Below are positions 61,701-63,783 of a DNA stretch of 64,000 nt, one piece after another. The stretch's first letter is position 1; each line of letters begins with the position of its first letter. A model generated the notes under the pieces. It saw only the letters and a program-made list of their open reading frames with translations. It searched no databases and had not been told where the DNA came from. The stretch comes from Phoronis australis (lineage: Eukaryota; Phoronida; Phoronidae): contig NMRA01000247.1 of the NCBI GenBank assembly GCA_002633005.1, forward strand, positions 221,208 through 285,207. Reading direction: 5' to 3'. A program made the translations under genes and the position numbers.

Positions 61701-63783
61701 AATTGTTTTACCAATTTATCATCTTCTTGTTACCTTTTTTCTATTTTGTAAAACAGTACTGCATTTTAAGCAAGTGTGTTTTAGAAGCATAATGAGAAAA
61801 TTAAGTGAATCAATTGTTTAGTTCATTTGAAACAAATGGTTGGTAAGGCCGGGGCTTTGAAAATCTCAAAAAGGTGCCTAGGATGCAATTTTTACATTAT
61901 GTCTCATGAAAGGGCAAATTTAGATTTATCAATTTAATTAGTTAAATTGTTAGGGCGTGATACAATTACAAACCTTCCACAAGACAGAACATTCCCGGTG
62001 TGCATGCATTACACTCTGTTATATTCTCCAAGCCATAGCCATTACTATATGTGCCCTGTGGACACTTGGTACCCTGGTCTGAACCTTTGGGACAGTAATA
62101 GCCTGGAACACACTCATAGCCAGTTACGCCATCTGTAGGCCGGGAGGAATTTGAGCCAGACACACAGACATACCCAGCATCACACTGGTCTGTGGGAATT
62201 GTAAGGCCTGGAAAAAGAAACGGAACAACAACTTCATGATTTGGAGGTTTAGATCAATCTGGTTATTGATTGGACACATAACCTTAGACCAAATGTTGTT
62301 GGTCGATAAGCAACTCAAGAAAGTACCATTTTTATTAGAAAAGTAAAGATGACCTAAAAAGAATGACTTGACTGTAACAGTTAAGCCTCGTCATAATTTC
62401 AATCAAACATACTAGTACACGGAAGTATATTTATAATGAACTGGAATAATCCAGCAGGTAACTTCAGTCTGTTATAGTGTGTTGTTAACACCAACTCACC
62501 ATAGTTATCACAGTAGTACCCTCCAGTGCAGGAGGTGCATTGATCCTCTCTCTCCAGTCCTGTCTGGTTACTGAATGTACCAGGTGGGCACCTGTACGCA
62601 TTCTTGGAAGGGGTATTCAGAGGGCAGTAGCTGCCAGCAGGGCACATAGATGGAGTGACTACACCATGGCTGGATTCATTATAAAAGGCAGCAGCCTCCA
62701 CTGGATCGCAGTATCTATGAAAAGTGATTTTGATGCATAACTAACAGGCATTTGATCTGCTCAGAAAATTCACTACCATTACCTTGTGTTGTGATTTTTA
62801 TGGCTTAGTATAAGCACTCGAATAAACCAAAAAAACACCAACAAACATCATTACTACAAAAAGAGGTGGTTTCCACCAATCAGTCACAGGCAGTTGAATG
62901 AGCTTGACAAGAAAGGTCAGGAAATACTGACCAGGAATCATGATATCTTAAAATGTTTAGACGTCATTATGTATAGGATAGGCACTTCAAGAGCCACTTA
63001 AATATTTCATTATAAATCTAATGAACATAAAATGAAACAAAACAGATAACTATGATATAATCAACCGAATGTTTCTGACATAACTACAAAATTAATCTGC
63101 ATTAGACATAGATATTGTGGAATATAGGAAACTTTTTTACCTGCCACTAGGACATGACTTGCAATCCATCTGTCCAACTTCATTTTGGAACTTGCCACCA
63201 TCGCACGCCAATGGTATTGCAGTCTCTCCAGGACAATAATGACCTATAGTGCAGTTGTAGCCAGCAGGTGTTGCTGTTGTTTCACCAGGTGGACAATAAA
63301 ATCTTGCTGCACATGGACCAGTGTAGTTGGTGTTGCCTACACCAGAGCAGTAGTACCCTCCTGTACAGGGATCACAGTTGCTGCTGCCAGTGTTCCCTGC
63401 TGTGTTCGACATGGTACCTTCTGGGCAAGGGGTCGGAGTGACTGAGCCTTGAACACAGTAGTATCCAGGTGGGCACTCCGCCTCCGGTGGATCCACACGG
63501 TAGGCACTTCCATTGCAATAGAAACCAGCGTTGCAGAGACCATTGGGTGTGGTGCGCGCATACCCAGCACAATACGACCCACCATCGCAAGAGACAGGAT
63601 ACGACGACCCGCTGGGGCAATAAGTACCAGGCCAGCAGCGCCCCCCAGTGTAGTTGACAAGAGGACAACTACAATCAGCTAAGTTGGTGGCATTTCCTGT
63701 TGTGACAGGTTCAGCCATGTACGACCCACCTGTGCAGTAGTAGCCTGCAGTACAGTTACCACTGGTGGCACTCATGCCATCAC
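4360..63783 (-). CDS. Giant single-pass membrane protein with GCC2/GCC3-like cysteine repeats (70 exons, 5' end outside window)
   Basis: I assembled this from 70 minus-strand coding exons that join in frame with GT-AG introns: 15,785 coding bases, 5,260 codons and a TAA at 4360-4362. Approximate residue ranges in the visible part are: 1-3326 cysteine-rich array of C-x-x-G-x-[YF]-C modules with many N-x-S/T sites; 3327-3580 membrane-proximal region; about 3582-3605 transmembrane helix followed by basic residues; 3606-4740 linker and coiled coil; 4741-5133 globular C-terminal region; 5134-5260 final coiled coil and basic tail. The topology implies a cell-surface protein with a large cytoplasmic rod. 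The modules look like the GCC2/GCC3 (ephrin-receptor-like) family. I do not recognise the whole protein or its ligand, and its function is unknown. No initiator or signal peptide is present, because the first exon starts in phase 1. Exons whose length is a multiple of three could have been missed or be alternative. Confidence 0.85.
4783..4807. repeat. (GC)n(GT)n microsatellite
   Basis: An alternating GC run passes directly into a GT run inside the last intron. Alternating purine-pyrimidine DNA of this type can adopt Z-form (established knowledge). Confidence 0.85.
5452..5492. repeat. Short inverted repeat (20-base arms)
   Basis: GTACGTTCAAAGTCAACTT and its near-perfect complement AAGTTGACTTTTGAATGTAC are separated by two bases, making a cruciform-capable palindrome in the last intron. 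Confidence 0.75.
5597..5706 (-). CDS. Exon 69: C-terminal region
   Basis: Phase 1 in, phase 0 out. It encodes GKTLMPRRVADTANMTG and continues to a lysine-rich end. Donor GTAAAT and acceptor CTGCAG are both canonical. It links the globular C-terminal domain to the final coiled coil. No recognised domain. Confidence 0.82.
6340..6482 (-). CDS. Exon 68: C-terminal region
   Basis: Phase 2 in, phase 1 out. It encodes a segment starting LTKYTSFHVHSKLQDYLGD and ending FDRNAAS. The junctions with exons 67 and 69 keep the frame. No recognised domain. Confidence 0.83.
6972..7260 (-). CDS. Exon 67: C-terminal globular domain, second part
   Basis: Phase 1 in, phase 2 out. It encodes GDLRDDTDPEFTKEFYRAL and then CDDLFFARYRQ, which reads as a helical continuation of the HxxxH helix of exon 66. 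A low-complexity Ser/Glu-rich stretch follows, ending KERLQQ. An (AGGTC)n run lies just upstream of the acceptor. Confidence 0.86.
7272..7310. repeat. (AGGTC)n short tandem repeat
   Basis: Repeated AGGTC with AGGTCA half-sites lies about 12 bases upstream (in gene sense) of the exon 67 acceptor. It is best read as a pentanucleotide microsatellite. Confidence 0.75.
7930..8262 (-). CDS. Exon 66: C-terminal globular domain with degenerate HxxxH motif
   Basis: Phase 1-1. It encodes REFVVYKYGCFIMDLIAAH, VTLLLAKKTP, NSFYYDANNRILYVRTSRM and GQFAMVIAHSLSHIKSG. This reads as an alternating alpha/beta fold ending in a helix with H-S-L-S-H. The spacing matches HExxH of zincin metalloproteases, but Ser replaces the catalytic Glu. 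If it is zincin-related, it is most likely inactive. I do not recognise a named family. Confidence 0.87.
8467..8767 (-). CDS. Exon 65: low-complexity linker then helical segment
   Basis: Phase 0 in, phase 1 out. The first half is Ser/Gly/Gln/Pro-rich, a probable disordered linker after the coiled coil. The second half, VDDAEFIALLMQSPLYQKVE, is helical and leads into the globular domain of exons 66-67. Confidence 0.86.
9754..9885 (-). CDS. Exon 64: cytoplasmic coiled coil
   Basis: Phase 0-0, 44 codons. It starts EKLRKRREEKLKAKQAQAQE and is almost all Glu, Lys, Arg, Gln and Ala, a strong coiled-coil composition. It is too short to stand out as an open frame. Splice sites and phase agree with exons 63 and 65. 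Confidence 0.82.
10110..10640 (+). pseudogene. Decayed Penelope-like retroelement 3' part (RT/GIY-YIG C-terminal remnant)
   Basis: Plus-strand translation from 10115 gives NNIRVTIPFISGVSDRIKSH and then KDKVPRDKS. A different frame from about 10361 gives ILDHEENWFKRGVKQ and then GGLRFKLYKTRD before a stop. These resemble the end of the reverse transcriptase and the GIY-YIG endonuclease of Penelope-like elements (family assignment from memory). The frameshift, a missing GIY-YIG core and stops show it is dead. It sits antisense in the intron between exons 63 and 64. Confidence 0.6.
11407..11544 (-). CDS. Exon 63: cytoplasmic coiled coil
   Basis: Phase 0-0, 46 codons. It encodes DEIQRLASQGASEDEQQRIL, then NKNLQKHINAIDADKLRMQ. 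The segment is charged and helical. Donor GTATAC; acceptor after CGGCAG. Confidence 0.82.
12080..12243 (-). CDS. Exon 62: cytoplasmic coiled coil
   Basis: Phase 1 in, phase 0 out. It encodes EFEASEKSRIEAELNGFNQE and continues through a run of lysines (EEQKHKKKVEYLANRKEE). The composition is coiled coil. The donor is GTGTGT. Confidence 0.82.
12338..12835. mobile_element. Foldback element with 171-base arms and 13-base flanking repeat
   Basis: Arms 12405-12575 and 12653-12823 are near-perfect inverted copies around a ~77-base loop. GGTGCATTATTTG occurs at 12338-12350 and again at 12823-12835, a candidate target-site duplication. The arms carry a stem followed by CGAAA (GAAACAAGTATGTTTCGAAA), also seen in other repeats here. 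Confidence 0.85.
13367..13703 (-). CDS. Exon 61: cytoplasmic coiled coil
   Basis: Phase 0 in, phase 1 out. It starts KEDLDPEELQQRKAQLLNQH and is rich in heptads throughout, ending QQRRDKEEQLRKERE. Extended coiled coil. Confidence 0.88.
13786..14215. repeat. Dispersed repeat with GGACGCCGGACGCC-type segment
   Basis: It contains GCCACTAGATGGCGC, CATGAAAATCGGTTAAGGAC, CCTGCAAGGGGTTTAAGAG and a GGACGCCGGACGCCAGACG run, typical of dispersed repeats in marine invertebrates. A diverged second copy lies at 45140-45290. Confidence 0.65.
14709..14954 (-). CDS. Exon 60: cytoplasmic coiled coil
   Basis: Phase 0-0, 82 codons. It encodes AKEVEQKAMIDGIQENG, then SVLAKRHAQELRDLDSEF and LMERQEQELANLV. The A-K-R-H-x-x-E-L pattern resembles the A-H-Q-x-x-L/E-L repeat starts in exons 53 and 59. 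Confidence 0.88.
15924..16127 (-). CDS. Exon 59: coiled-coil repeat with KRRK patch
   Basis: Phase 0-0. It starts LIAAHQQELEDLADKLDNDR and contains REKLAERKRRKMAELRRKQ. This aligns by eye with exon 53 (AAHQADLERALQQHDNDKQR, then RKLAEKRRRKEQEL), which indicates an internal repeat of about 50 residues in the cytoplasmic rod. Confidence 0.89.
17240..17446 (-). CDS. Exon 58: cytoplasmic coiled coil
   Basis: Phase 0-0, 69 codons. It encodes ERAKEQMRIKHSEHHHQLA and SEFERERSRVIHEKKNRQA. The coiled coil continues, with a histidine cluster. Confidence 0.87.
17961..18161 (-). CDS. Exon 57: cytoplasmic coiled coil with basic patch
   Basis: Phase 0-0, 67 codons. It starts AKLANRRARKLKEQKRQSED and ends ESVEEQALRREQ. 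It carries another basic patch (NRRARK) comparable to those of exons 53, 55 and 59. Confidence 0.87.
18385..18513 (-). CDS. Exon 56: cytoplasmic coiled coil
   Basis: Phase 0-0, 43 codons. It encodes LSVSNPDIDAVRQQHILDQY and then a Glu/Gln-rich helix ending RQLSEFQ. The donor is GTAGGT. Confidence 0.86.
18639..19049 (-). CDS. Exon 55: long cytoplasmic coiled coil with RRRKK patch
   Basis: Phase 0-0, 137 codons, the longest coiled-coil exon. It starts DNLQDQGVISEEAKNDAIRR and includes QLRRRMGNRRRKKLDEIRDD. It is a continuous charged helix ending EGHKEVVKQ. Confidence 0.9.
19283..19477 (-). CDS. Exon 54: cytoplasmic coiled coil
   Basis: Phase 0-0, 65 codons. It starts ADQAGLPLPVASPD and then LEALLSEEHAGLVNAQSDIE. 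The Pro-rich start suggests a break between two rod segments. Confidence 0.86.
19775..19950 (-). CDS. Exon 53: coiled-coil repeat with KRRRK patch
   Basis: Phase 1 in, phase 0 out. It encodes GNLTESEINDIMAAHQADLE and then RKLAEKRRRKEQELHEKHK. It matches the exon 59 repeat in order and spacing. The hydrophobic stretch upstream in the same open frame is intron and is not a membrane helix. Confidence 0.88.
20390..20561 (-). CDS. Exon 52: cytoplasmic coiled coil
   Basis: Phase 0 in, phase 1 out. It encodes LQGSSEMLRRQNNEKLNLER and then QRLLEEKAAELAFKLQ. The phase shift back to 1 at its end marks the boundary towards the 0-0 exon series. Confidence 0.87.
21158..21342 (-). CDS. Exon 51: cytoplasmic linker
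   Basis: Phase 1 in, phase 0 out. It encodes SGNTREAELMTALKILLDRL and then a Gly/Thr/Ser-rich stretch. This is a helix followed by a flexible linker. Confidence 0.86.
21691..22020 (-). CDS. Exon 50: first cytoplasmic coiled coil
   Basis: Phase 1-1, 110 residues. It encodes VWKVGADLENFNVRVLYDKL, then LAKQEQDLRDFYERMSGQ, then a Gly/Asp-rich end. This is the first strongly helical cytoplasmic segment after the membrane. Confidence 0.89.
22353..22420 (-). CDS. Exon 49: short juxtamembrane cytoplasmic exon
   Basis: Phase 2 in, phase 1 out, 68 bases. It encodes KESMSHAGHSIGGSVESGLA and the next few residues. It is supported only by splice sites, phase and fit with its neighbours. Confidence 0.76.
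23062..23239 (-). CDS. Exon 48: transmembrane helix and juxtamembrane segment
   Basis: Phase 1 in, phase 2 out. Together with the end of exon 47 it encodes a ~24-residue hydrophobic span, GLIIGMLVFLAVCVLAV followed by VIAVIVW, and then RPRD, a stop-transfer pattern that places the C-terminus inside the cell. A Pro/Trp/His-rich juxtamembrane segment follows. It has no long open frame and is recognised from the translation and splice sites. Confidence 0.88.
23579..23727 (-). CDS. Exon 47: end of ectodomain
   Basis: Phase 2 in, phase 1 out. It encodes REAIIVVKPAGATCSAAES, then a Ser-rich stretch and NEEPDWGLIIG, where the membrane helix begins. Its first strand completes the beta domain of exon 46. 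Confidence 0.84.
24314..24659 (-). CDS. Exon 46: membrane-proximal beta domain, possibly cupredoxin-like
   Basis: Phase 1 in, phase 2 out, 115 residues. Strand-like segments include NPLICLEINDQILFRVTVNE, YPVYVKNHLY and FLHVFTEAGTNVFAD. The H-x-F-x-x-x-G-T-x-x-F pattern resembles the ligand loop of cupredoxin folds, but the Cys and Met ligands expected after it are not obvious, so copper binding is doubtful. N-glycosylation sequons are present (NRS, NVS). Confidence 0.87.
25213..25345 (-). CDS. Exon 45: membrane-proximal linker
   Basis: Phase 0 in, phase 1 out. It encodes TLTNVIGPEPTAPAAKKTIV and continues through NYWSDRVTGRV. A 56-bp minisatellite starts about 10 bases beyond its acceptor. 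Confidence 0.84.
25356..25635. repeat. 56-bp minisatellite, five units
   Basis: AAGTATTATCCTCACCATGG-type units start at 25356, 25412, 25468, 25524 and 25580, exactly 56 bases apart, with few substitutions. The array begins only about 10 bases from the acceptor of exon 45, so it covers the polypyrimidine and branch region of that intron. Confidence 0.93.
26131..26275 (-). CDS. Exon 44: end of cysteine-rich region
   Basis: Phase 2 in, phase 0 out. It encodes CKCNQYVTAAEVCDAECRKK and then a Ser/Gly/Thr-rich stretch ending GNIQTV. The four cysteines are the last of the array. Confidence 0.86.
26504..27680 (-). CDS. Exon 43: large exon with about ten cysteine modules and an EGF-like end
   Basis: Phase 1 in, phase 2 out, 1,177 bases, the largest exon. 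It carries an uninterrupted run of C-x-x-G-x-[YF]-C modules (GHYC, GYWC, GYFC, GYYC), then a classic GCC2/GCC3 unit (CPSGLYTNTEGQTKCKVC). EGF-like spacing follows (CKCIGKFRNF, CECQDGYVYY) and it ends CDEQCPNGGGT. It probably fused several single-module exons by intron loss. Confidence 0.93.
28093..28367 (-). CDS. Exon 42: three cysteine modules
   Basis: Phase 2 in, phase 1 out. Modules include CSQGYFC, CPAGFFC and CPGGYWC, with a Pro-rich insert between the first two. Joined with exon 41 it forms a 1-1 unit. Confidence 0.89.
29207..29642 (-). CDS. Exon 41: about six cysteine modules
   Basis: Phase 1 in, phase 2 out, 436 bases. Modules include CTGGYYC, CAAGYYC, CPVGHYC, CPAGYFC, CPSYHYC and CLNGMYC. 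Confidence 0.9.
29675..29866. mobile_element. Foldback element with ~86-base arms
   Basis: Arms 29675-29760 and 29781-29866 are inverted copies around a 20-base centre. Each arm ends its hairpin with ACCGAAAC or its variant next to CTGATGATGG, a CTGATGA / stem / GAAAC layout like that in the other foldbacks of this window. Confidence 0.82.
30178..30342 (-). CDS. Exon 40: two cysteine modules
   Basis: Phase 1-1. It encodes GPCSAGYYCEGG and CPAGNYCPMGTP, ending CPPGTMRNVT. Confidence 0.88.
31036..31179 (-). CDS. Exon 39: two cysteine modules
   Basis: Phase 1-1. It starts GYYCPAGVNPLACPGGTFNN and later has CSVGQYCLGPG. It starts exactly at G-Y-Y-C, the commonest exon start in this gene. It is not obvious as an open frame. 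Confidence 0.86.
31630..31705 (+). repeat. tRNA-like SINE head (degenerate)
   Basis: TCAGTAGCACAGCTGGTTAT resembles an A box and D arm, and GTCTTGTCAGTAGG followed by GGTTTGTGACC resembles an anticodon arm and decayed B box. It does not fold as a full tRNA. Confidence 0.45.
32303..32532 (-). CDS. Exon 38: cysteine modules
   Basis: Phase 2 in, phase 1 out. It starts with YVCVGGSNTAQPG, then CPRGHMCPEGTG, CPIGYYQSDEG and CTMCPAASMC. Confidence 0.87.
33710..33930 (-). CDS. Exon 37: two cysteine modules
   Basis: Phase 0 in, phase 2 out, the only ectodomain exon with a phase-0 start other than exon 45. It starts INASNSASFTGNSRCPLGYY and continues with CPRGKFSNNAG and CPPGHYC. Confidence 0.86.
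34373..34626 (-). CDS. Exon 36: three cysteine modules
   Basis: Phase 1 in, phase 0 out. It starts GQPVVNPAPCPVGHYC and continues with CEAGKYC and CYAGHYC, ending TPVNHL. Exons 36-38 together behave as one 1-1 unit. Confidence 0.88.
35442..35462 (-). CDS. Exon 35: 21-base microexon
   Basis: Phase 1-1. It encodes only GNITLYN with an N-glycosylation sequon, flanked by TTTCAG and GTAAAT. With it the joined text runs from CDAIG to PVVNPAPC, with spacing like other Y-Y-C to C-P spacers. Skipping it also keeps frame, so it may be alternative. Confidence 0.6.
36179..36400 (-). CDS. Exon 34: three cysteine modules
   Basis: Phase 1-1. It starts GDGNVVPTDQCSAGYFC and continues with CYRGHFC, CPNGTYQYAAA and CPVGYYCDAIG. 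Confidence 0.88.
36814..37005 (-). CDS. Exon 33: three cysteine modules
   Basis: Phase 1-1. It starts GECSAGWYCNHTSSEPDQ, then CPAGHYC, CPAGTFSNTDNN and CTAGYYCQ. Confidence 0.88.
38114..38289 (-). CDS. Exon 32: two cysteine modules
   Basis: Phase 2 in, phase 1 out. It encodes LFSNDTCTPTWDCTCPDF, then CPPGYYCPQGSA and CDGGKYC. Confidence 0.87.
38534..38705 (-). CDS. Exon 31: two cysteine modules
   Basis: Phase 1 in, phase 2 out. It starts GAENVSACLQCTPGYYC and continues with CDAGFFCTGGS. Exons 31 and 32 together form one 1-1 unit. Confidence 0.87.
38992..39114 (-). CDS. Exon 30: two cysteine modules
   Basis: Phase 1-1. It starts GYYCENVTVTPVECPRGHYC and ends HGTFNNNT. Confidence 0.88.
40087..40251 (-). 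CDS. Exon 29: cysteine module exon
   Basis: Phase 1-1. It starts GVNISEPQPGVAHTGQGDIC, then CPKGHECPLAS, CLAGTYAKDPQ and CVSCPA. Confidence 0.87.
40840..40971 (-). CDS. Exon 28: two cysteine modules
   Basis: Phase 1-1. It starts GTFGSKTNLVNVSDCSPC, then CTGGYYC and CSAGFYCSH. It continues the C-P-V-G-T-F unit begun at the end of exon 27, so this intron cuts inside a module. Confidence 0.87.
41180..41404 (-). CDS. Exon 27: three cysteine modules
   Basis: Phase 1-1. It completes an Asp codon with exon 26 and reads DGVTGNICPVGHYC, then CPAGYMC and CPQGYYC. Confidence 0.88.
41875..42009 (-). CDS. Exon 26: two cysteine modules
   Basis: Phase 1-1. It starts GKKNITDCRQCLAGYYC, then CDVGYYCIGGA, and ends NRPNPT. 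The intron falls inside the conserved P-T-D-G-V-T-G motif. Confidence 0.87.
43529..43558 (-). repeat. Stand-alone CTGATGA / stem / GAAA motif
   Basis: On the minus strand, CTGATGATGACGAGCGAGTG followed by ATTTTGAAAAG is a diverged form of the motif found in the foldbacks. It suggests the 3' end of a retroelement fragment. Confidence 0.4.
43661..43933 (-). CDS. Exon 25: three cysteine modules
   Basis: Phase 1-1. It starts GDNCPIGTYGNRTGLKAV, then CDAGWYC, CEAGFYC and CPEGNYCPKG. Confidence 0.88.
44376..44561 (-). CDS. Exon 24: three cysteine modules
   Basis: Phase 1-1. It starts GDCYSCTSGYYCEHPA, then CDPGYYC, PTDGVTGDICPQGKYC and GTGSDK. Confidence 0.88.
45140..45290. repeat. Second, diverged copy of the 13.8-14.2 kb repeat
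   Basis: It shares the ordered landmarks CTTGCAAGGGGTTAAG, GATGCCCAGACA and GTGGGTGCATA with the 3' part of the element at 13786-14215, in the same orientation. Confidence 0.55.
45513..45722 (-). CDS. Exon 23: two cysteine modules
   Basis: Phase 1-1. It starts GYYQQSTGQPTCDDCPETKY, a module where the usual G-Y-Y-C cysteine is Gln. It then has CPAGYYCPART and GTFSNRTGLRV. Confidence 0.88.
45887..46048 (-). CDS. Exon 22: three cysteine modules
   Basis: Phase 1-1. It starts GYYCSGVGLIAVTDQCAGGY and continues with CPKGQSSSSPA and CPKGFKCPVGS. Confidence 0.88.
46616..46798 (-). CDS. Exon 21: two cysteine modules
   Basis: Phase 1-1. It starts GQCMTGYYCPGGNTRRDP, then CTAGHYCTLGS and CPNGTFSNTTG. 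Confidence 0.88.
47329..47487 (-). CDS. Exon 20: two cysteine modules
   Basis: Phase 1-1. It starts GFNYTSIDTCTCPAFNYTGG, then CQPGYYCPSGS and CTPGWYC. The C-x-C-P-x-x-N-Y-T-G-G stretch recurs in exon 1. Confidence 0.87.
47500..47800 (-). repeat. Retroelement-like fragment with repeated CTGATGA / stem / GAAA motifs
   Basis: On the minus strand, CTGATGAGACATACAGTCTC followed by GAAATATAGC (47759-47782) and CTGATGAAAACAGTCC followed by GAGAACGT (about 47552-47583) share the same layout within 230 bases. It lies in the intron just upstream of exon 20. Confidence 0.45.
48042..48928. mobile_element. Non-autonomous DNA transposon with AAGGAGAATGCCA terminal inverted repeats
   Basis: AAGGAGAATGCCA at 48042-48054 is matched by TGGCATTCTCCTT at 48916-48928. 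The ~890-base interior carries no transposase that I can recognise but contains a gene fragment (48431-48705). A clear target-site duplication is not visible. Confidence 0.65.
48431..48705 (+). pseudogene. P2X7-C-terminal-like (ballast-type) domain fragment inside the TIR element
   Basis: The frame from 48431 gives GFTGYQFEPEYTDYNDKQ, an in-frame TAG at 48533, then FEWCQCTNCMTMETIDTCGC followed by CHKIPPVKRL. GYxFEPE and WCxCxxCxxM with CxCC match the cytoplasmic cysteine-rich domain of P2X7 that is widespread in invertebrate transposon-linked proteins (from memory). The stop and short length mark it as a non-functional fragment. Confidence 0.6.
49252..49551 (-). CDS. Exon 19: four cysteine modules
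   Basis: Phase 1-1. Its first codon is CGT (Arg) completed from exon 18. It reads RKPSCDPCPAGYYC, CPSGHYC, CTPGKYC and CSGGWYCTGG. Confidence 0.88.
49748..49822 (-). repeat. tRNA-like SINE head
   Basis: On the minus strand it shows TAGCTCAGTGGTAAGAGCAC (A box and D arm), an anticodon-like stem-loop CTAGA-CCGGCAA-TCTAG, and GGTTCGATTCC (B box). The acceptor stem does not pair and position 33 is C, so it is a tRNA-derived repeat and not an active gene. Confidence 0.7.
49956..50219. mobile_element. Foldback of two tRNA-like units
   Basis: Arms about 49956-50072 and 50093-50219 are inverted copies that both contain the tRNA-like B box, the anticodon-like hairpin and a tail ending in TCTGTGTTTATTTGA. 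The centre GCTCAGTGGTGAGC (about 50080-50093) is itself a D-arm hairpin. It lies ~130 bases from the single head at 49748. Confidence 0.82.
50704..50913 (-). CDS. Exon 18: three cysteine modules
   Basis: Phase 1-1. It starts GGYFCGTAGSSNPDGQCDPG, then GYYCEYGSDTSTP and CPPGSYCPRGT. It ends with a lone C that forms CGT with exon 19. Confidence 0.86.
51527..51796 (-). CDS. Exon 17: three cysteine modules
   Basis: Phase 1-1. It starts GNICPTGHYCVEGSESPQ, then CPEGHYC, CRQGFYCPTG and CTQCT. Confidence 0.88.
52430..52537 (-). CDS. Exon 16: two cysteine modules
   Basis: Phase 1-1, 108 bases. It starts GYYCESYGKTNVTALCREGF, then GFYCTKGANTS, and ends PTDGVT. The intron lies right after the P-T-D-G-V-T motif. 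Confidence 0.85.
52966..53161. mobile_element. Foldback element with CACTCGAAACGT motif
   Basis: Arms about 52966-53043 and 53053-53161 are inverted copies; the inner 35 bases are nearly perfect. On the minus strand of the left arm, CTTGACAAAGAGTGCATCAC is followed by TCGAAACGT, again a stem followed by CGAAACG. The right arm carries an extra AT-rich insertion. Confidence 0.8.
53385..53564 (-). CDS. Exon 15: two cysteine modules
   Basis: Phase 1-1. It starts GFFCSGGSTEPTPTGQSYGD, then CLAGHYCPNGT and CPPGTFSNTPG. Confidence 0.88.
54000..54269 (-). CDS. Exon 14: three cysteine modules
   Basis: Phase 1-1. It starts GNTEAIQPCAEGYYC, then PTDGVTGDICPAGLYC, CPKGTFSTQTG and CTPGYYC. Here P-T-D-G-V-T-G is uninterrupted by an intron. 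Confidence 0.88.
54713..54952 (-). CDS. Exon 13: two cysteine modules with long spacer
   Basis: Phase 1-1. It starts GDYELLDAENMTLSGNFSG with an Arg/Tyr-rich spacer, then CPAGSYCPVGT, CLAGTFSNATG and CLGGYYC. Confidence 0.87.
55516..55797 (-). CDS. Exon 12: four cysteine modules
   Basis: Phase 1-1. It continues exon 11's unit as NRTGSVNITDCVDC, then CVPGMYC, CDAGYFCPGGQ, CSPGHFCPQGS and CPQGSYC. Confidence 0.88.
56179..56394 (-). CDS. Exon 11: four cysteine modules
   Basis: Phase 1-1. It starts GYYCPQGSDRETPCPLGQYC, then CTDGYFC, CILGHYCPEGT and CPPGTYA. Confidence 0.88.
56692..56877 (-). CDS. Exon 10: two cysteine modules
   Basis: Phase 1-1. It starts AGKYCDGLGLAEPSGDCAPG, then GWYCQRGAYSNKP, and ends TGGICRA. 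It has no long open frame; it is supported by module consensus, splice sites and phase. Confidence 0.84.
57273..57383 (-). CDS. Exon 9: one cysteine module
   Basis: Phase 1-1, 111 bases. It encodes GAYCPAGTSWAREYQCPAGT and ends CLPCT. It is close to a minimal single repeat per exon. Confidence 0.84.
57865..58032 (-). CDS. Exon 8: two cysteine modules
   Basis: Phase 1-1. It starts GYCTPGHYCPQGSSHQIG, then CPAGTYASNSH, CRAGYYCLENS and CPR. Confidence 0.88.
58824..58939 (-). CDS. Exon 7: two cysteine modules
   Basis: Phase 2 in, phase 1 out. It starts YYCETTGQSSTTGKCYPGFY and ends NNNTGFG. With exon 6 it forms a 1-1 unit. Confidence 0.86.
59152..59359 (-). CDS. Exon 6: two cysteine modules
   Basis: Phase 1 in, phase 2 out. 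It starts GYYMNHTQAEVCDPCPPRFY, where Met replaces the usual cysteine of G-Y-Y-C. It then has CPPGKYCPGTT and CPKGTYGPGVE. Confidence 0.87.
59872..60006 (-). CDS. Exon 5: two cysteine modules
   Basis: Phase 1-1. It starts GNCAAGFYCTLKANSSS, then PTDGVTGDICPTGRFC, and ends PLPCND. It has no long open frame. Confidence 0.84.
60740..60991 (-). CDS. Exon 4: three cysteine modules
   Basis: Phase 1-1. It starts GLTAPNGSCHAGYYC, then GDICPAGHYC, CPVGTYLPNTT and CPPGKYC. Confidence 0.88.
61672..61697 (+). repeat. CTGAAGAAGTGT / ACACGTC motif, retroelement 3' end signature
   Basis: CTGAAGAAGTGTGCAAGTAT followed by GACACGTCTAGAAG has the same stem plus near-GAAAC layout as the foldbacks. The 150 bases upstream may be retroelement-derived but show no protein match that I can recognise. 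Confidence 0.45.
61974..62207 (-). CDS. Exon 3: three cysteine modules
   Basis: Phase 1-1. It starts GLTIPTDQCDAGYVC, then PTDGVTGYECVPGYYC, CPQGTYSNGYG and CTPGMFC. Confidence 0.88.
62500..62714 (-). CDS. Exon 2: three cysteine modules
   Basis: Phase 2 in, phase 1 out. It starts YCDPVEAAAFYNESS, then CPAGSYCPLNT, CPPGTFSNQTG and CTGGYYCDNY. Confidence 0.88.
63141..63783 (-). CDS. Exon 1 of the visible set: eight cysteine modules; gene continues upstream
   Basis: Phase 1 in, phase 2 out, 643 bases. It starts GDGMSATSGNCTAGYYC and has eight Cys modules including CWPGTYC, CDGGSYC, CNAGFYC, CPPGYYC, CTGGYYC and CTIGHYC. The acceptor at 63784 (AG on the minus strand) and the split Gly codon show it is internal. 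The ATG at 63775 is only an internal Met. Confidence 0.9.

Larger units (their letters stand above)
50914..63140. other. Introns of the 5' part with nothing further recognised
   Basis: Apart from the elements listed, the introns 50914-51526, 51797-52429, 54953-55515, 58033-58823, 60007-60739, 60992-61973 and 62715-63140 show no coding or RNA feature that I can support. Confidence 0.45.

Noticed and set aside
63137-63775. ATG at 63775 as the start of the giant protein
   Set aside because: An in-frame phase-1 acceptor lies 8 bases upstream and the preceding codons (G-D-G) match internal exon starts elsewhere. No signal peptide follows.
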